A DNA stretch of 64,000 bases from the NCBI RefSeq assembly GCF_042666615.1, contig NZ_JBHTDD010000008.1:1-64000 (forward strand). The letters are read 5' to 3'. This document shows, one piece after another, positions 59,553-64,000 of the stretch. The notes beneath the pieces were generated by a model. That model saw only the letters and a list, made by a program, of their open reading frames with translations, searched no databases and was not told the origin of the DNA. Made by a program: the position numbers and the translations under genes. Source of the DNA: KBS50 sp042666615. Lineage in GTDB: Bacteria; Actinomycetota; Actinomycetes; Mycobacteriales; Micromonosporaceae. Numbering within the stretch: position 1 is the first letter of the stretch; each line of letters starts with the position of its first letter.

Positions 59553-61058
59553 ATGCCGGATCCCCCCGACTACCGCTCGCTCATCGCCGGCCACACCGCC
59601 GTCATCGACATGATCAACACGGGTGACGCGGGGCTGCCGATGCTCGGCCGGATGCTGCGTACGGTGCAGCGGTCACTGCGCGCGGACGGAATGGTCTTCG
59701 TCGAGTACGCCCCCGCCGAGGGACGGATCGTCGCCGCCACCGGGGCCGCCGAGTGGACCGTGGGCCGGCCGGTGCCGGTCGGCGAGCCACCAACCGCACC
59801 GCTCACAAACGGCCCACGCTGTCAGGAGCTACGGGTGGAGGCGCTGGCCGAGGAGTTGGCCGCCCAACTGGACGGGCACGGTCTGGCTCGGATGCTGGTG
59901 GCCCGCGCGGAAATCGGTGGGGTCACCGTCGGCGGTCTGCACGCCCTGTACGCCGAGCAGGCGCCGCCACCCGGCGAGGAGGACCGGAGCGTCCTCACCT
60001 ACGTCGCGTCCTGCATCGCGCACCTCTACGGCGACCAGGCCGGGCTGCCGGTGCACGGCGACGGTCCGGTGGTCGCCGCGCTCGCCGACGGCCTGGCCAT
60101 CGTTGATCGGGACGGTGGGGTACGGCTGTGGAATCCGGCCGCTGAACGGGTCACCGGCCTGGCCGCGGCGCACATCGTCAACCGTCCGATTCCGTTTCCG
60201 GTGCCACCGCCGGGGCAGGTGGTCGACCACCGGTTGCCGGACGGTCGCTGGTTGAAGATCACCAGCGGCGAGTTGCCCGGCAGTGTGGCATCCCGGGTGG
60301 TCACCTTCTCCGACGTCACCGACCAGCATCAGCGCGATCTCGACCGCGACCTGTTCGTCGCGGTGACCAGCCATGAACTCCGCACCCCCATCACGGTCAT
60401 CAAGGGCTTCGCCGACACGCTCAACAACCACTGGGACTCGGTTCCGGAGCCGGACCGGCAGGAGGCCGCGCGGGTCATCGGGCAGCGTGCCGACGAGTTG
60501 GCCCGGCTGGTCGACCGGCTGCTCTCGGCGGCGACCGGCGCCGGCTCGATGGGCGGCGCTCGGCCCGTACCATTTGATCTTCCGGCCGCGCTCCGGGAGG
60601 CGGTGGTGGACCTGCCCGCGGACCTGCGGCGGCGGTTGGTCCTCGCCCTGCCCACCGGGCTGCCGACGGCGGCGGGCGATCCGACGAGCGTGCCGACCGT
60701 GCTGACCGAGCTGGTCACCAATGCCGGCAAGTACGCGCCGGCCGGCTCGTCGATCGAGGTGAGCGCCGAGGCGGACGAACGATCGGTGGTGTTCCGGGTC
60801 AGCGACCGGGGGATCGGGGTCCGGCCCGAGCACGTCGAGCGGGCGTTCGACCGGTTCTGGCAGGGCGAGTCCGGTGACCGGCGCCGCTACCCCGGCGCCG
60901 GACTCGGCTTATACCTGGTGAGAAGGATCGTAGAACGACAAAAAGGGTGGGTCAGCCTCCGCCCGCGCGCCGGGGGCGGTACCGTCGCAGAGGTGCGGCT
61001 TCCCCGGGGATCAGCCACGGTGGACGGCCGTCCATCCGGCGAGGAGGCGGCGAGGTGA
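59553..61058 (+). CDS. Soluble PAS-domain sensor histidine kinase
   Basis: This 501-residue kinase has no membrane helix. Residues 10-165 form a GAF-like domain, about 175-260 a PAS domain (VVAALADGLAIVDRDGGVRL), then HisKA VAVTSHELRTPITVIKGFAD and HATPase with ELVTNAGKYAP, SDRGIGVRPE and GAGLGLYLV. The N box ELVTNAGKY is intact. No response regulator is adjacent. Its stop overlaps the start of the RsbW-like gene (GTGA at 61055), which makes a functional link likely. Start ATG 59553. Confidence 0.9.
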   Translation: MPDPPDYRSLIAGHTAVIDMINTGDAGLPMLGRMLRTVQRSLRADGMVFVEYAPAEGRIVAATGAAEWTVGRPVPVGEPPTAPLTNGPRCQELRVEALAEELAAQLDGHGLARMLVARAEIGGVTVGGLHALYAEQAPPPGEEDRSVLTYVASCIAHLYGDQAGLPVHGDGPVVAALADGLAIVDRDGGVRLWNPAAERVTGLAAAHIVNRPIPFPVPPPGQVVDHRLPDGRWLKITSGELPGSVASRVVTFSDVTDQHQRDLDRDLFVAVTSHELRTPITVIKGFADTLNNHWDSVPEPDRQEAARVIGQRADELARLVDRLLSAATGAGSMGGARPVPFDLPAALREAVVDLPADLRRRLVLALPTGLPTAAGDPTSVPTVLTELVTNAGKYAPAGSSIEVSAEADERSVVFRVSDRGIGVRPEHVERAFDRFWQGESGDRRRYPGAGLGLYLVRRIVERQKGWVSLRPRAGGGTVAEVRLPRGSATVDGRPSGEEAAR

Positions 61059-61531
61059 CAGCGGACCCGGCCGAGCGGGCCTGGTGCGTGGTCGTGCCCC
61101 ATCAGGCGCGCGGCGCGCGGATGGCCCGGCATCGGCTGGCCAACGAACTGGCCGGGACGATCCGGCCCGGGCTGCTTGCCGACGTGGTCGCGGTCCTCGC
61201 CGAACTCGTCGGCAACTCGGTACGACACGCCGAGCCGCTACCCGGGGCGGTGATCCGGGTGGCCTGGCGGCATCGATCCGAGTCCGGCACGGACGTGGTT
61301 CAGGTCAGGGTGACCGACAGCGGCGGCGGTGACCGCCCCCGGATGCGGGAAACCGGTCCGGAGGCTCTGGACGGGCGCGGACTCCACATCGTGGCCGCGC
61401 TGGCCACCAACTGGGGGGTCGACCGGGACGGCCTGGGTCAGAGCGTCTGGGCCGAGCTACGCGCCCCCGCCGGTGAGCCGGCCGGCACCGACGCCGTCGG
61501 TGCCGGCACCAGCCTGCTCAGCGTCTCCTGA
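61055..61531 (+). CDS. RsbW-like ATP-binding protein (HATPase_c_2)
   Basis: This 158-residue protein starts at GTG 61055, overlapping the kinase stop. It has a GHKL ATPase fold with the N box ELVGNSVRHA, VRVTDSGGG and GRGLHIVAALATNWGV. This family includes anti-sigma kinases such as RsbW and SpoIIAB, and many unassigned actinobacterial regulators. No STAS antagonist or sigma factor is adjacent, so the target is unknown. Confidence 0.9.
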   Translation: MTADPAERAWCVVVPHQARGARMARHRLANELAGTIRPGLLADVVAVLAELVGNSVRHAEPLPGAVIRVAWRHRSESGTDVVQVRVTDSGGGDRPRMRETGPEALDGRGLHIVAALATNWGVDRDGLGQSVWAELRAPAGEPAGTDAVGAGTSLLSVS

Positions 61532-61588
61532 GCCGGCTCGCCGGCCGTTACCGCCCGTCGGCCGCGCAGCCGCGTAGGCTGTCTCGCC

Positions 61589-62473
61589 GTGAGCAAGCGT
61601 CGGAAGAACAACCGGGGCGCCGAGGCGGCGCCGAAGCGCCAGAAGGTGCGTGACATCTTCGTACCTCGGCCGTTCGAAGGACTGGCCGATGAGGTGGAGT
61701 GGATCGCACTCCGCGAGTTCGTCCCGGCCGCCTCCGCGCCGCTGGCACTGCGACCGGAACTGATCGAGGAGTACGGCGACCGCCCGGTGACCCTGGCCAC
61801 CGTCCTGCCGATGGCCTCGCCGGCGGTCGCCCGAGACGACGGCCGGATCCTGCTCGGGCTGCAACGCCATGTCCAGTCCGGTGACGCGTCCCGGGATCTC
61901 GCCGAGGCCTTGCTGTGCGCCCTGCGGACCACGCCCGGCCAGCCGGTCTCCGTCCCGGCGCTGCCGGGCGAGGGGCCGCGCCTGCCCGACGTCCTGGCCG
62001 ACGGGCCACTCGACATCACCATGCACGACGGCTTCGAGTTCTGGCTGGCCGAGGACGCCCCCCGGGACGGTAACGTCCAGGCCTCGCTGGAGCGGGCCAA
62101 CGCCTCGATCTTCCCCACCGTGAAGCTCGCCGCCGCGCGGGCCGCGTACTGGGTCCGGGTGCCGGACAAGGCGCACGTGCGCTGGGTCCTGCCGGACGAC
62201 GAGGACGACGCGCTGGACGCGCTGTCCCGGCTCGCCGCAGCCGGTGAGCTGACGCTTGCCGAGGACACCCGGTTCGCCGGGATGTTCCGCGCGCACGGCC
62301 GGCTCGTCCCGGTCTGGGACCTGCCGGCCGAGCCGACGGCCGAACGCTGGGAGGCGCCGGTCACCGAGTTCGCCAAGCGGTACGCCACGGCGCTGGCCGA
62401 CGACGCCCCGCTGGACGCCGCCGGCCGCCGAGCCAAGCAGGGCCTCCTCGGGCGGCAGCTCACCCTCCGCTGA
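61589..62473 (+). CDS. DUF5926 family protein
   Basis: This 294-residue acidic protein starts at GTG 61589 with a basic N-terminal tail (SKRRKNNRGAEAAPKRQKVR), followed by DIFVPRPFEGLADEVEWIAL. The rest alternates helices and strands, with a duplicated-looking central region. DUF5926 is a conserved actinobacterial family of unknown function. I see no catalytic motif. Confidence 0.85.
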   Translation: MSKRRKNNRGAEAAPKRQKVRDIFVPRPFEGLADEVEWIALREFVPAASAPLALRPELIEEYGDRPVTLATVLPMASPAVARDDGRILLGLQRHVQSGDASRDLAEALLCALRTTPGQPVSVPALPGEGPRLPDVLADGPLDITMHDGFEFWLAEDAPRDGNVQASLERANASIFPTVKLAAARAAYWVRVPDKAHVRWVLPDDEDDALDALSRLAAAGELTLAEDTRFAGMFRAHGRLVPVWDLPAEPTAERWEAPVTEFAKRYATALADDAPLDAAGRRAKQGLLGRQLTLR

Positions 62474-62506
62474 GCCACGCGGAAGGGCTCTCCCAGCGGC
62501 TCTTTC

Positions 62507-63709
62507 TCACCTCGGGTCGCGGACCAGTGGGCAGGACATGCACCGGGGCCCGCCCCGGCCGGAACCGAGTTCCGAGCCGGCGATCCGGATCACCTCGATG
62601 CCGGCCCGCTCCAGTTGCGCGTTGGTTTCCACGTTCCGTTCGTACGCCACGCACAGCCGGGGCGCGATCGCCAAGGTGTTGTTGCCGTCGTCCCACTGCT
62701 CCCGCTCCGCCGTGACGGGATCCAACCCGGTGTCGATCACCCGGAGGCGGTCCAGGTCCATGGCATCCGCCGCGGCCCGCAGGAACGGCGCCGGACCATC
62801 CACCCGCGGTTCGCCGTCCGGACCCACGATCACCGTGTACGCGGTGAGGGTGTCGGCGATGTTCGGGTACATCAGGACGGCGTCGGCGTCCACCATGGTG
62901 CAGACGGTGTCCAGGTGCATGGTGGCCCGCTGCTGCGCGATCGGCACGACGAGCAGGGTGTGCGCCAGATCGGCGGCGAACACCCGACGCGCCAGGCGCT
63001 CCGCGCCGGCCGGCGTGGTGCGCTCACCGACGCCGATGGCGATCACTCCGGGCGCCAGCAGCAGGACGTCGCCGCCCTCGACGTGTTCCAGATCGGGGTG
63101 GTAGACGAACTCGGTGCCGGCGAACCGGGGGTGGTGGCGGTAGATGGCGTCGGTGAGCGTGGTCTCCCGCCGCCGGGCCGGCATGGCGAGGCTTGTCACC
63201 GCGGCCCGGTCCCGGATCCACACCGACGAGTCGCGGGTGAACAGCAGGTTCGGCAGGGGGTCGATGACGAAGTCGTGCCTGTCCATCAGCTCGTAGACCA
63301 GACCACCAGGGCGGTCCGCGCCGGTTCGCAGTTCCTCGTGGGCGAGTCCCGCGATCATCACGTCGGACAGTCTGGCCGGGTCGAGGTACGCGAGGTGGTC
63401 CGCCACCCGTCGACGCAACGTCTCTCCCAACCGGTGGTCGGCGAGCACGTGCTCGGTGACCTCGGTTCGCGCCTGCGGCAGGGCGAGCGTCTCGGCAAGG
63501 AGCGTGCCAAGGTAGAGAACCTCCACCCCCCGGTCCCGCAATGCCGCCGCGAATCCGTCATGCTCCTCCTGAGCACGACCCACCCACGGGATGGCGTCGA
63601 AGAGGAGGGAGTCGTTGTTGCGCGGGGTCAACCGGGCCAACTCGGGCCCCGGACGGTGCAGCAGGACGGTGTTGAGCCGGCCGACCTCACTGTCGACGTA
63701 GTGAGTCAT
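62507..63709 (-). CDS. arcA: Arginine deiminase
   Basis: This 400-residue guanidino-modifying enzyme starts at ATG 63709. It has the ADI motifs LPNLLFTRDSSVWI (FTRD loop), VEGGDVLLLAPGVIAIGVGE, QQRATMHLDTVC with catalytic His, and the C-terminal active-site Cys390 in GGPRCMSCP. It converts L-arginine to L-citrulline and ammonia. No arcB, arcC or arginine/ornithine antiporter is adjacent, so it probably serves acid stress or nitrogen release rather than a full ATP-forming pathway. Confidence 0.94.
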   Translation of the reverse strand: MTHYVDSEVGRLNTVLLHRPGPELARLTPRNNDSLLFDAIPWVGRAQEEHDGFAAALRDRGVEVLYLGTLLAETLALPQARTEVTEHVLADHRLGETLRRRVADHLAYLDPARLSDVMIAGLAHEELRTGADRPGGLVYELMDRHDFVIDPLPNLLFTRDSSVWIRDRAAVTSLAMPARRRETTLTDAIYRHHPRFAGTEFVYHPDLEHVEGGDVLLLAPGVIAIGVGERTTPAGAERLARRVFAADLAHTLLVVPIAQQRATMHLDTVCTMVDADAVLMYPNIADTLTAYTVIVGPDGEPRVDGPAPFLRAAADAMDLDRLRVIDTGLDPVTAEREQWDDGNNTLAIAPRLCVAYERNVETNAQLERAGIEVIRIAGSELGSGRGGPRCMSCPLVRDPR

Positions 63710-63800
63710 TGGTGCAGCGTAGGACAGTGCTTGGCACCATCCGGAAATTCGGTCCTGCCGTGAATATGGCATTCATCCTTACTCACTCCAGCGCTTCCGT

Positions 63801-63831
63801 TTGACGGTCCGGCCGTTCATCCACGTAGGGT
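63801..63831 (+). promoter_or_regulatory. Candidate promoter of the last gene
   Basis: TTGACG (63801-63806) and TAGGGT (63826-63831), 19 bases apart, resemble a SigA-type promoter and lie about 30 bases upstream of the putative start. Spacing is one or two bases longer than optimal. Confidence 0.5.
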
Positions 63832-63858
63832 AGTTAGCAGATAACTTCAGGAGACCTT

Positions 63859-64000
63859 TTGCCGGAGGTCGGAATGACAGTCTTTCCCGCGCGCCGCGCG
63901 ATCCCCACGAGCCGGGCGCTCCCGTCCGGGAGCCCGCTCCACGGGCCGCCGACCACGCTCGACACGGTCCGGCCGCCCAGTCCGGTCGAGTGGGCCCGCC
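63859..64000 (+). CDS. Start of an unidentified gene, cut by the window edge
   Basis: At least 47 codons run off the right edge. TTG 63859 lies behind AGGAGA (ribosome site) and in-frame ATG 63874 behind GGAGG, so the start is one of these. The N-terminus (MTVFPARRAIPTSRALPSGS) is basic and Pro/Ser-rich, with no domain yet. The promoter upstream supports a real gene. The family cannot be read from the part present. Confidence 0.6.
   Translation, partial: MPEVGMTVFPARRAIPTSRALPSGSPLHGPPTTLDTVRPPSPVEWAR

Noticed and set aside
1..64000. CRISPR array
   Set aside because: The only tandem repeats are the 54-bp coding repeat at 5189 and the 57-bp duplication at 41034. Neither has spacers, and no cas gene is present.

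Overview
The window is high-GC DNA from a filamentous actinobacterium, most likely of the Micromonosporaceae (Micromonospora or a close relative). This is inferred from codon bias, the gene families present (DUF5926, CU044_5270, LCP triplet, LytS/LytTR with SSS symporters, XRE-deformylase fusion), IdeR/DmdR-type iron boxes and frequent GTG starts. I had no database to confirm the genus.

Region 1 (1-4132) looks like accessory DNA. It holds a run of very small cysteine-containing genes joined by four successive ATGA stop/start overlaps, two of which appear broken. Beyond these lie a CxxC protein, a lone aspartyl-hydroxylase-like dioxygenase and an unrecognised acidic protein. It stops at the 3' end of a tRNA-Arg(ACG) gene, the usual edge of an integrated element.

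Region 2 (4133-17024) is mostly core. It has three tRNAs, a Lys/Ala/Pro-rich EcsC-like protein, a CPBP protease, a flavohaemoglobin, an XRE-HTH/peptide-deformylase fusion, an iron-box-controlled FhuF-like ferric reductase, a membrane glycan protein with a methyltransferase, a PEBP protein, a gutted 2-hydroxyacid dehydrogenase, a quinone oxidoreductase and SoxR with its operator.

Region 3 (17025-31395) carries a GT2 glycosyltransferase, a secreted SGNH/ricin-B protein, a lipoprotein followed by a two-component system, a thiolase, rhomboid, cyclophilin, CorA, an aminotransferase and a CBS protein.

Region 4 (31534-34029) is a tight three-gene operon: a CTP:phosphoalcohol-type nucleotidyltransferase, an sn-glycerol-1-phosphate-dehydrogenase-like enzyme and a CDP-alcohol phosphotransferase. 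Together they could make an activated polyol phosphate and transfer it to a lipid or another alcohol. This is my best candidate for an undescribed pathway.

Region 5 (34107-41903) has an ECF sigma factor with a CU044_5270 partner, a GT4 glycosyltransferase, an Fpg/Nei glycosylase, a polyprenyl-phosphate sugar transferase and a LytS/LytTR pair whose junction carries a 57-bp tandem duplication. A duplicated 3' end of the LytTR gene reappears 0.7 kb downstream, bracketing a Uma2 gene.

Region 6 (42812-52983) holds a large secreted repeat protein, a cluster of DnaA-box-like motifs away from any visible dnaA/dnaN, and two small-subunit/SSS-symporter pairs separated by an ABC exporter and a flavin reductase. 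The second pair has a Crp-like palindrome upstream.

Region 7 (53167-64000) is envelope and signalling: a UDP-glucuronate-decarboxylase-like enzyme, three LCP transferases (the third without a normal start codon upstream of its membrane helix), a rhodanese, a GDPD, a PAS histidine kinase overlapping an RsbW-like ATPase, DUF5926, arginine deiminase and the start of one more gene.
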